Positions 45,819 through 55,539 of a DNA stretch of 64,000 bases are shown piece after piece; position 1 is the stretch's first letter; each line of letters starts with the position of its first letter. A program made the position numbers and the translations under genes. This DNA is from Ligilactobacillus saerimneri DSM 16049 (lineage in GTDB: Bacteria > Bacillota > Bacilli > Lactobacillales > Lactobacillaceae), in assembly GCF_000423265.1 (NCBI RefSeq), contig NZ_AUHQ01000001.1, positions 102,301 through 166,300 of the forward strand, read 5' to 3'. The notes below the pieces were generated by a model. The model ran no database searches. It saw only the letters and a list, made by a program, of their open reading frames with translations, and was not told the DNA's origin.

Positions 45819-46727
45819 TTATTCGCTCAAATCAATCATTGTTTCTGGTCGAAAGACTTGGCGTTGCGTATCGTATTGGTAGACACACCGTACTTTGCCA
45901 TGGTAAGTCAGCGTCACTTTGGTTTTATCTTGATATTCAGGTAAAGCTAAAAAGCCCCCATTTTTAACTATCCGCCACTGATCTGAAGTCACAGCTACTG
46001 CTGGTAGGTCCCGCAGAGCTGTTGCCACCGGTAGGAGCACTTGATCTAGTTTGTCTTGGTCTTTAGCTTGCTGGAGTTGGTCTAAAGTCAGAGTTTGACC
46101 AACAGTGATCCCCCCGCTTTTCAGCCGCGTTAAATCTGACATTACTGCTGGAACACCGAGAATCTTTCCCAAGTCAACCGCTAGAGTCCGGACATATGTC
46201 CCCTTACCACAACCAACTTCAAAATAAATTTTCTGTAAGCCAGTCTGTGAATCAAAAGTCGCTACTTGTCGCTGCTTGAAATAATCAACATGGATTAACC
46301 GTTTGGGACGATCCACTTTTTCGCCAGCCCGAGCATACTCGTAGAGGCGTTTCCCCTTGACCTTAACAGCCGAATACATTGGGGGAATCTGTACAATATC
46401 ACCCACCAACTGTTCCATCGCAGCCACGATTTCAGTAGTGGTAAACGGACGTGTCAATGGTTGCCGCGCGATTTCAGCTCCATCCAGGTCTTCGGTTTCA
46501 GTAGCAAAACCCAGGGTGATTTCTCCCTGATAGATTTTACCTGACGCCATCAAATAATTTACTAGCTTAGTTGCTTTGCCGATACATACCGGTAAAACTC
46601 CATCAACATTAGGATCTAATGTCCCACTATGGCCGACACGTCGAGTTTGAAAAATTCCCCGACACCGAGCAACACAGGCTGCACTAGTCATTCCGCGCTC
46701 TTTAAACAAAGGTACGATTCCGTCCAC
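45819..46727 (-). CDS. truB: tRNA pseudouridine(55) synthase
   Basis: Makes pseudouridine 55 in tRNA, 302 aa. Catalytic Asp in GHSGTLDPNVDGVLPVCIG (about 33-51), MYSAVKVKGKRLYEYARAG and the later RTLAVDLGKILGVPA match TruB. Start is GTG, 5-6 nt after a GGAG-type site. The C-terminal region is longer than in E. coli, as in other Firmicutes. Confidence 0.96.
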   Translation of the reverse strand: MDGIVPLFKERGMTSAACVARCRGIFQTRRVGHSGTLDPNVDGVLPVCIGKATKLVNYLMASGKIYQGEITLGFATETEDLDGAEIARQPLTRPFTTTEIVAAMEQLVGDIVQIPPMYSAVKVKGKRLYEYARAGEKVDRPKRLIHVDYFKQRQVATFDSQTGLQKIYFEVGCGKGTYVRTLAVDLGKILGVPAVMSDLTRLKSGGITVGQTLTLDQLQQAKDQDKLDQVLLPVATALRDLPAVAVTSDQWRIVKNGGFLALPEYQDKTKVTLTYHGKVRCVYQYDTQRQVFRPETMIDLSE

Positions 46728-46764
46728 TCTCCATCACTCCTCAATCACGTGGTAAATCTTTGTT

Positions 46765-46773
46765 ATTATACCA
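46765..46773 (-). promoter_or_regulatory. Extended -10 promoter of truB-ribF
   Basis: TGGTATAAT on the minus strand, about 40 nt before truB; the -35 is weak. It lies after the rbfA terminator, so truB-ribF form a separate transcript. Confidence 0.5.
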
Positions 46774-46784
46774 TTCTCGATACT

Positions 46785-46826
46785 GAAAAGGAGTGCTGGA
46801 TCTGCACAAGGATCCAACACTCCTCA
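46785..46826 (-). terminator. Terminator after rbfA
   Basis: A 14-bp hairpin (AGGAGTGTTGGATC with complement) followed by CTTTTC on the minus strand, ending the rimP-nusA-infB-rbfA operon. Confidence 0.75.
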
Positions 46827-46848
46827 GTAACCTCATCTTAAAGTAACT

Positions 46849-47208
46849 TTAAAATGAGTTGTTCTTTTTTAAATCATTTAATAATTGGTCGATTCGGTCG
46901 CCATAGCGGACAGATTCATCCCGTTCAAACTTGATTTCCGGCGTCACATAAATTGTTAACCGGCGTCCCAGTTCTCCACGAATCAAACCTGTTGCCTTGT
47001 CCAAACCTTGTTGCGCTTTTTGCGCATCAGAAGCCTTGTCGGATAAAATACTGTAATAGATAGTTGCATGTTGCAAGTCCCCGGAAACATCTACCCCTGT
47101 GATGGTAATGTCTTGAACCCGCGGATCACGCACCCGTTTCAGCAAGATATCGCTCACTTCACGTTCGATTTCCTTGGCTAACCGTCCAACGCGATGTTCT
47201 TTAACCAT
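46849..47208 (-). CDS. rbfA: 30S ribosome-binding factor RbfA
   Basis: Factor of 119 aa for 16S rRNA maturation and cold adaptation. KH-like fold with RVGRLAKEIEREVSDILL at the start and ATIYYSIL in the middle, typical of the family. Last gene of the operon; RBS GAGGTG. Confidence 0.96.
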   Translation of the reverse strand: MVKEHRVGRLAKEIEREVSDILLKRVRDPRVQDITITGVDVSGDLQHATIYYSILSDKASDAQKAQQGLDKATGLIRGELGRRLTIYVTPEIKFERDESVRYGDRIDQLLNDLKKNNSF

Positions 47209-47222
47209 ACTGTCACCTCAGA

Positions 47223-49466
47223 CTATTCTACTGGAACTTCTTCCATAACATATGCTTCGATTTGGTCGCCAACCTTGATATCGTTGTAGTTTTCAATCAT
47301 TAAACCACATTCATACCCTTGCTTGACTTCCTTCACGTCATCTTTGAAACGCTTCAAACTAGCTAATTCGCCTTCATAGATAACAATCCCGTTTCTGATA
47401 ATCCGGACACCACTATCCCGACGAATATAACCGTCAGTTACGTAGCCCCCACCGATCGTTCCAAGCCGAGAAACTTTGTAAGTCTGCCGAATTTCCACCT
47501 GACCAGTGATCTTTTCTTTGAACTCTGGTTCCAGCTTCCCTTTCATGGCACTTTCGATTTCATCAATAGCTTGGTAGATCACCCGGTGTAAACGAATATC
47601 TACCTTATCCATTTCTGCTTGCTTCTTGGCATCAACAGTTGGCCGCACGTTAAAGCCGACGATGATTGCTCCTGAAGCTTCGGCCAAGGTAACGTCACTT
47701 TCATTGATTGCACCAACAGCCTGGTGAATGATATTAACGCGGACACCTTCAACATCGATCTTCTTCAAGGACCCAGCTAAAGCTTCAACCGAGCCTTGTA
47801 CGTCAGCCTTGATGATCACATTTACCTGTTTCATATCTTCTTGTTTCATCGTGTCAAAGAGGTTGTCCAATGTTACCCGTTGGGTTTCAGACCGTTCCTT
47901 CATCAATGCCCGTTTAGCTCTTTCTTCACCAGCAGCCCGGGCTGTCTTTTCATCATCAAAGACAACAAACCGTTCCCCTGAGTCAGGCACATCGTTCAAA
48001 CCAGTAATTTCCACTGGCATTGATGGGGTAGCTTCTTTGATACTGTGTCCATACGCATCGGTCATCGTCCGCACACGGCCGAAGGTATTGCCGACAACGA
48101 TTGGGTCCCCTACCCGGAGTGTTCCTTGTTGAACTAAGAGGGAAGCTACGGAACCTTTCCCTTTATCTAACCGGGCTTCGATTACAGAACCAGCCCCATT
48201 TTGGTCTGGGTTAGCTTTGAGTTCAAGAATTTCAGCTTGTAAAAGAATCATATCTAATAATTCATCCAGGTTCTTGCCGAACTTAGCTGAAATTTGGACG
48301 AAGATTGTATCGCCACCCCAGTCTTCTGGAATTAATTCATATTCCATCAATTGTTCCATTACGTGGTTTGGATTAGCCCCAGGCTTGTCAATCTTGTTAA
48401 CCGCCACAATAATTGGCACGTTAGCTGCTTTAGCGTGGTTGATCGCTTCGATTGTCTGTGGCATTACCCCATCATCAGCAGCCACCACTAAAACAGTAAT
48501 GTCAGTGATGAACGCCCCCCGAGCCCGCATGTTAGTGAAGGCTGCGTGCCCTGGTGTATCCAAGAAAGTAATTGTCTTATCATCATGCTTGATCTGATAA
48601 GCCCCGATGTGTTGCGTGATTCCTCCAGCTTCACTATCAGTAATGTGGGAATGACGGAACTTGTCCAGCAAAGTAGTTTTACCGTGGTCAACGTGACCCA
48701 TGATTGTTACTACTGGTGGGCGTGGAGCTAAATGTTCAGTATTCTTTTCTTCATCTTGGAAGAACTTATCAATATCAGCCACATCGACTTCAACTTTCTC
48801 TTCGGCATTGATGCCATAATCAGCAGCCAATAATTCAATTGTGTCTTTGTCTAAGGATTGGTTTTGGTTAACCATAACCCCCATCATGAACAGCTTCTTG
48901 ATAATTTCGGCTGGTTCCCGGTGGATTTTCTTGGCAATTTCAGCAACATTCATGCCGACTGTGTAAACCAATGTTTCTGGTAATGGCTTGTTCTTTCTTT
49001 GTGGGACTGGCTTCTTGTTTTGTTGCCGGTTGTTGTGGCGGTTCTTTTTATTTTTCTTGTTGAACCGCTTGCGTCCCCCATTTTGGAAGTTGTTATTCCG
49101 GTTGAACTTGCCGTTACCACCACGGTTGTTCCGTTGGTTGCTATCTTCATCCCGCATAGCCCGGCGCTCGTCGCGGCCTGCAGGTTGTTCATGCTTCTTG
49201 CGGAAATCCCGTGATTTTGGTGCAGATTGCACTGGCTTCTTGTGCTCAGTGTGCTTGTTAGCCGGTGCTTTCTTTTCTGATTTTGGTTGTTGTTTTGGGG
49301 AAGTAGTATTACCCTTCATTGCTTTCTTGATAACTTGCTCCTCTCCAGCATTCACAGTTGACATGTGGTTACCCACCGTCAACCCCTGCTCTTTAGCAAT
49401 TTTAATTACCTGTTTACTGCTCATCTTGAGCTCTTTGGCTAATTCATAGATGCGTTTTTTAGTCAT
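47223..49466 (-). CDS. infB: Translation initiation factor IF-2
   Basis: GTPase of 747 aa that brings fMet-tRNA to the 30S subunit. The N-terminal IF2N motif ([19 protein letters not shown]) is followed by a Lys/Asn/Arg-rich linker (about 50-170) and a second IF2N ([20 protein letters not shown]). G domain: G1 [10 protein letters not shown] (about 255), G3 DTPGHAAF, G4 [10 protein letters not shown]. Domains II-IV follow to the C-terminal fMet-binding barrel. Length normal for lactobacilli. Confidence 0.97.
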   Translation of the reverse strand: MTKKRIYELAKELKMSSKQVIKIAKEQGLTVGNHMSTVNAGEEQVIKKAMKGNTTSPKQQPKSEKKAPANKHTEHKKPVQSAPKSRDFRKKHEQPAGRDERRAMRDEDSNQRNNRGGNGKFNRNNNFQNGGRKRFNKKNKKNRHNNRQQNKKPVPQRKNKPLPETLVYTVGMNVAEIAKKIHREPAEIIKKLFMMGVMVNQNQSLDKDTIELLAADYGINAEEKVEVDVADIDKFFQDEEKNTEHLAPRPPVVTIMGHVDHGKTTLLDKFRHSHITDSEAGGITQHIGAYQIKHDDKTITFLDTPGHAAFTNMRARGAFITDITVLVVAADDGVMPQTIEAINHAKAANVPIIVAVNKIDKPGANPNHVMEQLMEYELIPEDWGGDTIFVQISAKFGKNLDELLDMILLQAEILELKANPDQNGAGSVIEARLDKGKGSVASLLVQQGTLRVGDPIVVGNTFGRVRTMTDAYGHSIKEATPSMPVEITGLNDVPDSGERFVVFDDEKTARAAGEERAKRALMKERSETQRVTLDNLFDTMKQEDMKQVNVIIKADVQGSVEALAGSLKKIDVEGVRVNIIHQAVGAINESDVTLAEASGAIIVGFNVRPTVDAKKQAEMDKVDIRLHRVIYQAIDEIESAMKGKLEPEFKEKITGQVEIRQTYKVSRLGTIGGGYVTDGYIRRDSGVRIIRNGIVIYEGELASLKRFKDDVKEVKQGYECGLMIENYNDIKVGDQIEAYVMEEVPVE

Positions 49467-49543
49467 CTGATCACACTCCTAATCGTAACCTTACGCGGAT
49501 TCGCCTGTCCTCCAGTCGGTCGACAGGAAAATCCTGTCTGAAC

Positions 49544-49852
49544 CTAGGAGGTTGTTAATAATTGTTTCATTTTGGTACTAAAGCCTTGATCCATAACAGC
49601 CAGTAATGACCGTGAACTGCCAATCGCGTAACTCAGCTCTGCACGCGTAAACTCTGTGCACAAATAGACATTGTACGATTGACACTTATCCGTAAATTTC
49701 TTACGCGAACTCGCCCCACCATCACTAGCAAAAAAGACCAGTCCGGTTTGACGCCCACGAATAGCTGCTAAAACCCGGTCCTCACCCGTTGTCAGCTTTT
49801 GTGCACGCCGGGCAAGTCCAAGCATATTCAAAACTTGTTGCTTATTTTTCAT
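49544..49852 (-). CDS. ylxQ: L7Ae-family ribosomal protein YlxQ
   Basis: Protein of 102 aa with an L7Ae/L30e fold that binds kink-turn RNA (LGLARRAQKLTTGEDRVLAAI). The start was placed at the ATG that overlaps the rnpM stop (AATGAAAAATAA), six codons inside the longest frame. Conserved position between rnpM (ylxR) and infB. Confidence 0.9.
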   Translation of the reverse strand: MKNKQQVLNMLGLARRAQKLTTGEDRVLAAIRGRQTGLVFFASDGGASSRKKFTDKCQSYNVYLCTEFTRAELSYAIGSSRSLLAVMDQGFSTKMKQLLTTS

Positions 49853-50141
49853 TGCCAAATAACTTTGCACGTTCTACCTGGTGGTCAACATATGCAATTA
49901 ACTCATCATAGAATTCATCAGCAATTTTCAGTCCAAAAGCCTTATCAAAAATTCTCTTTTTCTTGGCTAACTTTGCGATAGCAACATCTAAAAAGATGTA
50001 AGCACCGCGTCCGGCTTTCTTCCCCGTAGGGTCGATGCTAACTTCATTTTGCTTATTTTTGACAACTCGCACTAATTCTTTTTTCGGTTTCATCTCGCCG
50101 GTCACAATGTCTTTACGCATTGGAATTTTACGTTGTACCAT
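49842..50141 (-). CDS. rnpM: YlxR family protein (RNase P modulator RnpM)
   Basis: Protein of 99 aa. The family motif of MRKDIVTGEMKPKKELVRVV is clear, followed by VSIDPTGKKAGRGAYIFLD. YlxR/RnpM was recently reported to bind RNase P RNA in Bacillus; the name is by family. Conserved position after nusA. Confidence 0.92.
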   Translation of the reverse strand: MVQRKIPMRKDIVTGEMKPKKELVRVVKNKQNEVSIDPTGKKAGRGAYIFLDVAIAKLAKKKRIFDKAFGLKIADEFYDELIAYVDHQVERAKLFGNEK

Positions 50142-50162
50142 AATAGACTTCTCCTCTAGTAA

Positions 50163-51299
50163 TTATTCTTGGTCCGTAGCATCGTTTTGCGGATAAAAAA
50201 TAATTGGTTCCAGTGCAGCTTCCTTGGCTGCAGCAATTTCTGCAAGATAATCTTCGTATGAAGGCATCTCACTTTCAGACTTAATATCAATCTTGAAGCC
50301 AGTCAACCGGGCAGCTAAGCGGACGTTTTGTCCCTTCTTACCGATAGCCAATGATAATTGGTCATCAGGAACAGCCACTGTACATTCACGGTCGTTTTCT
50401 GGATTGAACCGTACTTCTAAGACATCAGCTGGATTCAGTGCATTGGAGATGAACTCAGCTGGATCTTCTTTCCATTCAACAATGTCCATGTTTTCCCCAT
50501 GGAGTTCATTGACAATCGTTTGCACCCGTTGGCCTCGTGGTCCTACACAAGTACCAACTGGATCGATATTGTCATCATTAGAACGAACTGCGATCTTGGC
50601 CCGATCGCCAGCTTCCCGGGCAATCGAAACGATTTCGACAGTTCCATCGTACAGTTCTGGAACTTCATTTTCAAATAATCGCTTCAACAGGTCTGGATGT
50701 GACCGACTTACGAAGACCTGTGGTCCCCGTGTTACGTTTTCAACTTTGTAAACATACACTTTGATCCGTTGGTGGGCCTCATATTCTTCCGTTGGAATTT
50801 GGTCCCGCTTAGACATCAAAGCTTCGATCGTCCCAATATTTACGTAGATATTGCCCCGACTGTCACTCCGTTCAACTTCACCCGTAACGATTTCATCTTC
50901 GTAGCGAATGTACTTATCGTAGATAACACTTCGTTCTGCTTCCCGCATCCGTTGCAAGATTACTTGCTTAGCAGTTTGCGCAGCAATCCGCCCGAAATTC
51001 TTAGGGGTGACTTCAAACTTGATCGTATCGCCAATTTCGTAAGCTTTGTTTTTTTGCAAAGCATCCTTCAAACTAACTTCCAACAATGGATCCAGTGCTT
51101 CTTCAACCACTGTCTTAACCGCATAAACGTGCATGTCACCTTTGTTTTGGTCAAACTCAACTTCCACGTTTTGGGCCTGGTCATAGTTGCGCTTGTAAGC
51201 AGAAACTAACGCTGCTTCCATTGCTTCAATGACGATCTCTTTCTTAACGCCTTTTTCTTTTTCCAGCGTATCTAATGCATTTAGTAATTCCTTACTCAT
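50163..51299 (-). CDS. nusA: Transcription termination/antitermination factor NusA
   Basis: RNA polymerase-binding factor of 378 aa. N-terminal RNAP-binding domain (about 1-125), S1 domain (about 133-200: VTGEVERSDSRGNIYVNIG), KH1 (VGTCVGPRGQRVQTI) and KH2 (SLAIGKKGQNVRLAARLTG). There are no C-terminal acidic repeats, as in other Firmicutes. Second gene of the rimP operon. Confidence 0.97.
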   Translation of the reverse strand: MSKELLNALDTLEKEKGVKKEIVIEAMEAALVSAYKRNYDQAQNVEVEFDQNKGDMHVYAVKTVVEEALDPLLEVSLKDALQKNKAYEIGDTIKFEVTPKNFGRIAAQTAKQVILQRMREAERSVIYDKYIRYEDEIVTGEVERSDSRGNIYVNIGTIEALMSKRDQIPTEEYEAHQRIKVYVYKVENVTRGPQVFVSRSHPDLLKRLFENEVPELYDGTVEIVSIAREAGDRAKIAVRSNDDNIDPVGTCVGPRGQRVQTIVNELHGENMDIVEWKEDPAEFISNALNPADVLEVRFNPENDRECTVAVPDDQLSLAIGKKGQNVRLAARLTGFKIDIKSESEMPSYEDYLAEIAAAKEAALEPIIFYPQNDATDQE

Positions 51300-51319
51300 G
51301 CTTCTTTGACTCCTTATTC

Positions 51320-51799
51320 TTAAAACTTAATTGCTAAACGCGCCTTGGCAACCTGTTTGCGGGGAATATCGACTGTTTTCTTGCGTGTCTTATCCATATA
51401 TTCCAGCACTAAGTGTTCATCATCTAATGCGATGAGGTTACCTTCATAAACCTTCTTACCAGCAATCTGCTGGTACAAGGAAACATTGATATATTCTTGA
51501 TTTGCTAGTGCCTGTTGATAATCCTGTTCCCGCTTTAATGGGCGTTCTGCCCCGGGTGATGACACCTCAAGGTAGTATGCCTGGGGGATCGGATCAGGGT
51601 CACAATTATCAAGTTTTTCGCTCAGTTGATCACTGACTAGGGCACATTCTTCAATGTTGATTCCTCCCGGCTTATCAATGTAAACCCGTAAGTACCAACT
51701 CTTGCCTTCCTTAACAAACTCAATGTCAAACAAGTCAAAATGGTGTTCCGCTAAAATTGGGTTGACCATTTCAGTGACTACTTCAACTACGTTACTCAC
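51320..51799 (-). CDS. rimP: Ribosome maturation factor RimP
   Basis: 30S assembly factor of 159 aa. [14 protein letters not shown] and [15 protein letters not shown] are the family signatures, and the C-terminal SH3-like domain follows. The start is GTG about 11 nt after GGAGG. The leader contains a promoter and then a T-tracted hairpin (51843-51870). Confidence 0.95.
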   Translation of the reverse strand: MSNVVEVVTEMVNPILAEHHFDLFDIEFVKEGKSWYLRVYIDKPGGINIEECALVSDQLSEKLDNCDPDPIPQAYYLEVSSPGAERPLKREQDYQQALANQEYINVSLYQQIAGKKVYEGNLIALDDEHLVLEYMDKTRKKTVDIPRKQVAKARLAIKF

Positions 51800-51842
51800 T
51801 TGCTAACAGACCTCCTTTACATCCTTTTAAAGAAAAACCCAA

Positions 51843-51870
51843 TAAAAAAAGTGAGCATACTGCTCACTCT
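51843..51870 (-). terminator. Intrinsic terminator in the rimP-nusA leader (also after the MATE gene)
   Basis: Stem AGTGAGCA/TGCTCACT, then seven T on the minus strand. It ends transcripts from the MATE gene but is also some 25 nt downstream of the rimP promoter, so it can attenuate the nusA operon. Confidence 0.8.
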
Positions 51871-51897
51871 TTTACGAGCTATACAATTAACAGACAA

Positions 51898-51926
51898 AGT
51901 ATAGCATATTTACGTCTAGTGTTCAA
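51898..51926 (-). promoter_or_regulatory. Promoter of the rimP-nusA-infB operon
   Basis: TTGAAC (51921-51926), 17 nt, TATACT (51898-51903) on the minus strand. Confidence 0.7.
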
Positions 51927-51950
51927 GGACGAGCTCCAATGTCATCCCTA

Positions 51951-53276
51951 TCATTGTTCCTTATTCTGAAATACATACCGGTAGATAAGATATCCACAAA
52001 GACAAGTAATCAAGTCTGCCACAGCCTGAGCCCAAACAATTCCGTGATATCCATTGGTCATCTTCAATATTTCCAATGCAATGAAATAGATAATTCCTTG
52101 TCGACTAACTGCCATTGCAAAAGCCGCCCAAGCATTCCCTATTGATTGAAAGACTGTTGTATAAACCAGGATCAACCCTACCAGAGGAGTAGTCAGCAGA
52201 GTTGCCCGCAACATGTATGCCCCAGCTGTTACGATTTCTGGTTGGTTCATGAACAGTCCTGTTACCGGACGTGCAGCAATAATCAAGACTCCACCAACAA
52301 GGATGGCATAAACTATCTGAACCAGCATATCAAAGTGTAAAATTTCTTTTAAACGTGACCAATTCTTAGCCCCGTAGTTGTAGCCAATCAGCGGTTGCGC
52401 CCCAAAAGTGAAGCCAACAATCACCAAGATAACTACTCCGTAAATTTTTTGCGTAATCCCCATTGCTGCCACTTGCTGGGCTCCATAAACAGCTAACGAT
52501 GAATTCAAAAGCGCCATCCCAAAGGTCTGCGCAAAGTTAGTAATAGAACTAGGAATCCCAATCGCAATAACCTCTTTGACCGTTCGTCCATCAAGGCAGG
52601 CTAAGCGGGGGTCCAAGCTAACATATTGTGCCCGCTGCCAAATGAAATAGACCAAGATAAGATCCGTTACCAGGTAGCCGGTAACATTGGCAATCCCCAC
52701 TCCTAGAGCGCCCATCTTCAAACCAAAGAGAAATATTGGATCTAAAATAATTGCCAAAATTGTCCCTATCATGCTGGCTAGCATTGCTTGAAAAGCCAGC
52801 CCCTCAGTTCGGATAAGATTTTGGGGAATGACTGAAAAAACAACTGCAAACGCTCCAACAGCTAAAACACGATAAAAAGCGGCTGCATCCTGATAGGTTG
52901 TTGCTTTGGCCCCTAAGATCAACAAGATTGGTTTTTCAAACCATAAAAGGAGCACCGTCAACACGATGCTAGTGAGTATTCCCCAATAAATGCTAAAACT
53001 GCTTACCCGCCGACTTAAGGTATAGTTTTTCTCACCAAACAAGCGCGAGATAACTGAACTACCACCTAATCCAAAGATATCTGCAACCGCTAATAAAAAG
53101 GTAAACAGCGGGGCCCCAATGGTAATTCCTGCCACTAGATTCGGATCACCTGTTTTAGCAACAAACATCGTATCTGCCAAACTATAAATCATCGTTGTCA
53201 ACATCCCCAAGACCACTGGGAGAGCTAACTGAAAGTAAACTTTCTTGACTGGTGCTTTGCCAAATAATTCTTCCAT
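51951..53276 (-). CDS. MATE family multidrug/cation exporter
   Basis: Membrane antiporter of 441 aa with twelve predicted helices in two similar halves (LALPVVLGMLTTMIYSLADTMFV at the start; IGIPSSITNFAQTFGMALLNS in the middle). It belongs to the MepA/DinF-like MATE group. The start was moved 29 codons in from the longest frame, to ATG 53276 (MEELFGKAPVKKVYF), because GGAG is 7 nt upstream. The extra upstream codons lie in a leader hairpin. Substrate unknown. Confidence 0.92.
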   Translation of the reverse strand: MEELFGKAPVKKVYFQLALPVVLGMLTTMIYSLADTMFVAKTGDPNLVAGITIGAPLFTFLLAVADIFGLGGSSVISRLFGEKNYTLSRRVSSFSIYWGILTSIVLTVLLLWFEKPILLILGAKATTYQDAAAFYRVLAVGAFAVVFSVIPQNLIRTEGLAFQAMLASMIGTILAIILDPIFLFGLKMGALGVGIANVTGYLVTDLILVYFIWQRAQYVSLDPRLACLDGRTVKEVIAIGIPSSITNFAQTFGMALLNSSLAVYGAQQVAAMGITQKIYGVVILVIVGFTFGAQPLIGYNYGAKNWSRLKEILHFDMLVQIVYAILVGGVLIIAARPVTGLFMNQPEIVTAGAYMLRATLLTTPLVGLILVYTTVFQSIGNAWAAFAMAVSRQGIIYFIALEILKMTNGYHGIVWAQAVADLITCLCGYLIYRYVFQNKEQ

Positions 53277-53297
53277 TTTCCATCTCCAAAATAAAAA

Positions 53298-53348
53298 CGA
53301 ATTAAAATAACCTACCACCCGTAGTCCATGAGGTAAGTATTTTAATCG
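53298..53348 (-). promoter_or_regulatory. Long leader hairpin with T-tract before the MATE gene
   Basis: Minus strand: CGATTAAAATA-CTTACC pairs with GGTAGG-TTATTTTAATTCG (about 16 bp), with a loop containing GGACTACGGG. GTTTTTATTTT follows, then the RBS. Terminator-like shape inside a 5' leader suggests attenuation. The signal is unknown. Confidence 0.5.
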
Positions 53349-53452
53349 TTTCTTGTATAACACTTATTACGCTAGCATATTTCAGTTGTGTGCGTAAGTA
53401 ATTTTCACATACTTATCTTATAATATGCCAACTTGAAAAACTTCCTTCCCCT

Positions 53453-53490
53453 AAAAAATAAAACTGGAAAACACAGCGTTTTTCCAGTTT
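53453..53490 (-). terminator. Terminator after argS
   Basis: Stem AAACTGGAAA/TTTCCAGTTT followed by TTATTTTTT on the minus strand. Confidence 0.85.
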
Positions 53491-53508
53491 CTTTCTTATT
53501 TTCTAATA

Positions 53509-55200
53509 TTACATTTCGTCTGGTGCTTGGACGCCTAATAGCCGCAAGGATTCCTTCAAAACGATCGTTAAACTCTTAACCATTGCCAACCGGGATGCCT
53601 TTTGTTCATCATCAGTTAGGATCCGGGAATGTGCATAGTACTTGTTGAAAGCCTTGGCTAAGTGAATAGCATACTTCGCAATCACAGATGGTTCGTATTC
53701 TTCAACTGCCCGCTTAACCGTTGCTGGGAAGTCACCCAATAACCGTAGCGTTTCCCATGCTTCTGGATCGTCCAGGGCGTATGCTTGATCCGTTGGGATG
53801 TCCATATTAGCTTTCCGCAGGATACTCATTGCCCGTGCGTGTGAGTATTGAACGTATGGGCCTGTTTCCCCTTCAAAACGGACAACCTCTTCTAGGTCAA
53901 AGTCAAAGTTGTTCATCCGGTCATTCTTCAAATCATGGAAGATTACTGCTCCGACCCCAACGTCATGCGCTACTTCTTGCTTGTTAGCCAAGTCTGGGTT
54001 CTTAGCTTCGATTTGCTTGTAAGCCAAGTCCACCGCATCATTCAAGACGTTTTCAAGGAGGATTACCCGTCCCTTCCGGGTGGATAACTTCTTACCACCA
54101 GAAGTGATCAAGCCGAATGGAATATGCTTGATGTCATCGCTCCAGTCGTAGCCCATTTCCTTGAGAACAGCTTTCAACTGTTGGAAGTGTCCCGTTTGTT
54201 CAGACCCCACTACGTATAATGATTGCTTGAAGTTGTATGTCCGATACCGGTACAAGGCAGCAGCTAGGTCCCGCGTGATGTACAAAGTACCCCCATCAGA
54301 CCGTAAAATTAAAGCTGGGTTGAGGTCATACTTATCTAAATCGACAATTTGTGCCCCTTGACTTTCTTTTAAGAGGTTCTTTTCTCGTAAGACTTCAATA
54401 ATTTCATCCATCTTGTCGTTAAAGAAGGATTCCCCATTAAAGGAGTCAAACTCTACCCCTAACTCCTTGTAAATCTTCATAAAGTAATTTAAGGATTCAG
54501 ACCGGAACCATTGCCAAAGTTCAGTTGCTTCTTGGTCACCATCTTGTAGTTTTTTGAACCATGCCCGTGCCTTATCATTTAGTTCAGGATCCTTGTCAGC
54601 TTCTTCGTGGAAGTGAACATAATACTTGAGTAGCGTATTGATTGGGTCGTTTTTGACATCCGCCTCATTACCCCACATCTTGTAGGCTTGGATCAGTTTC
54701 CCAAACTGAGTTCCCCAGTCACCTAAGTAGTCAATCTTGATTGGCTTATAGTTGGTCTTTTTCAATAATTCAGCAATTGAATTTCCAATCACAGTTGACC
54801 GCAAGTGTCCCATTGACATTGGTTTAGCAATGTTAGGTGATGACATATCAATTGGAACATTGCCCTGGTCACCGAGATTTTGATCCCCATAGTGAGCGCC
54901 CGCAGTCAACACGTTCTGTAAAATTTCTTGACTGTATGCTTGCTTATCTAAGAAGAAGTTGATATATGGGCCCACTGCTTCGATCTTTTCAAAACCATCT
55001 TGCGGTAACTTAGCCACTAAGTCTTGGGCGATAGCTTGGGGTGCCTTACGCAAAATCTTAGCCAGCATGAAAGCTGGAAAGGCATAGTCCCCTAAGTCTA
55101 AAGTCTTGGGTACTTCAATCTTGGCACTAATTTGGTCAGCAGTTAATTGATTGTCAACAGCTACAGCAATTAAATCAGCAATTTTTTGTTTGTAGTCCAT
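53509..55200 (-). CDS. argS: Arginyl-tRNA synthetase
   Basis: Class I synthetase of 563 aa. N-terminal additional domain (about 1-110), HIGH-type motif in [19 protein letters not shown] (about 121-139), KMSKS-type KLSTRKG, and the C-terminal helical anticodon-binding domain ending [12 protein letters not shown]. Length normal. It is preceded by an Arg T-box leader and RBS AGGAGG. Confidence 0.97.
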   Translation of the reverse strand: MDYKQKIADLIAVAVDNQLTADQISAKIEVPKTLDLGDYAFPAFMLAKILRKAPQAIAQDLVAKLPQDGFEKIEAVGPYINFFLDKQAYSQEILQNVLTAGAHYGDQNLGDQGNVPIDMSSPNIAKPMSMGHLRSTVIGNSIAELLKKTNYKPIKIDYLGDWGTQFGKLIQAYKMWGNEADVKNDPINTLLKYYVHFHEEADKDPELNDKARAWFKKLQDGDQEATELWQWFRSESLNYFMKIYKELGVEFDSFNGESFFNDKMDEIIEVLREKNLLKESQGAQIVDLDKYDLNPALILRSDGGTLYITRDLAAALYRYRTYNFKQSLYVVGSEQTGHFQQLKAVLKEMGYDWSDDIKHIPFGLITSGGKKLSTRKGRVILLENVLNDAVDLAYKQIEAKNPDLANKQEVAHDVGVGAVIFHDLKNDRMNNFDFDLEEVVRFEGETGPYVQYSHARAMSILRKANMDIPTDQAYALDDPEAWETLRLLGDFPATVKRAVEEYEPSVIAKYAIHLAKAFNKYYAHSRILTDDEQKASRLAMVKSLTIVLKESLRLLGVQAPDEM

Positions 55201-55212
55201 TTTTTCCTCCTA

Positions 55213-55403
55213 AATAAAAAATCTCTTACATCTGAAATGTAAGAGACGAGATTTCCCGCGGTACCACTCTAATTGATAAAAAGTCCACTCAACTATTTAT
55301 GATGTGATTCATAAGAAGTGCGATTCAGATACTGCCCTCACCTGGCTCCCATCAACCCAGACTCGCTAAAGAGTTTCATATCCTACTAGTTTCTATCATC
55401 GAA
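55213..55403 (-). promoter_or_regulatory. T-box riboswitch of argS (Arg, specifier CGC)
   Basis: T-box AGAGTGGTACCGCGG (55256-55270) with bulge UGGU, matching tRNA-Arg with A73. Terminator TCTCTTACAT/ATGTAAGAGA (55222-55245) and six T follow. Stem I starts with GATGATAGAAACTAGTA (about 55400) and has the AGCGAGTCTGGG ... GGGAGCCAGG apical arm; the loop gives CGC before A (55320-55322), an Arg codon. It starts only 21 nt after a tRNA-Gly gene. Confidence 0.92.
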
Positions 55404-55424
55404 TCAATACCTGACGGCTTATAA

Positions 55425-55494
55425 GCGGGTAACGAGAATCGAACTCGCGACAGTAGCTTGGGAAGCTATCGTTTTACCACTAAACTATACCCGC
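55425..55494 (-). tRNA. tRNA-Gly (anticodon CCC)
   Basis: Folds as a full cloverleaf of 70 nt: acceptor GCGGGTA/TACCCGC, D arm GTTT-AGTGGTA-AAAC, anticodon loop TTCCCAA (CCC), T arm with TTCGATT. The 27-43 pair is A-C. CCA is not encoded, and the base after the acceptor is U as expected for tRNA-Gly. It lies in front of the argS T-box on the same strand. Confidence 0.95.
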
Positions 55495-55506
55495 ATAACG
55501 TGGTTT

Positions 55507-55535
55507 AGTATACCACACAGTTTTTTAAATGTCAG
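55507..55535 (-). promoter_or_regulatory. Promoter of tRNA-Gly and probably the argS leader
   Basis: CTGACA (55530-55535), 17 nt, TATACT (55507-55512) on the minus strand; transcription would start about 6 nt before the tRNA. Confidence 0.7.
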
Positions 55536-55539
55536 CACT

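Noticed and set aside
48988..49449. Plus-strand 153-codon frame opposite infB
   Set aside because: It is the complement of the Lys/Asn/Arg-rich IF-2 linker, with no RBS and a low-complexity Leu/Arg/Phe product.
53290..53348. Purine-type riboswitch before the MATE gene, because of GGACTACGGG
   Set aside because: The two conserved kissing loops and the UAUAA segment are absent; only the short resemblance in one loop is present.
55308..55494. Idea that tRNA-Gly replaces a missing Stem I in the argS T-box
   Set aside because: On closer reading Stem I is complete between the tRNA and the T-box (GATGATAG start, apical arm, CGC specifier), and the UGGU bulge fits tRNA-Arg, not tRNA-Gly.
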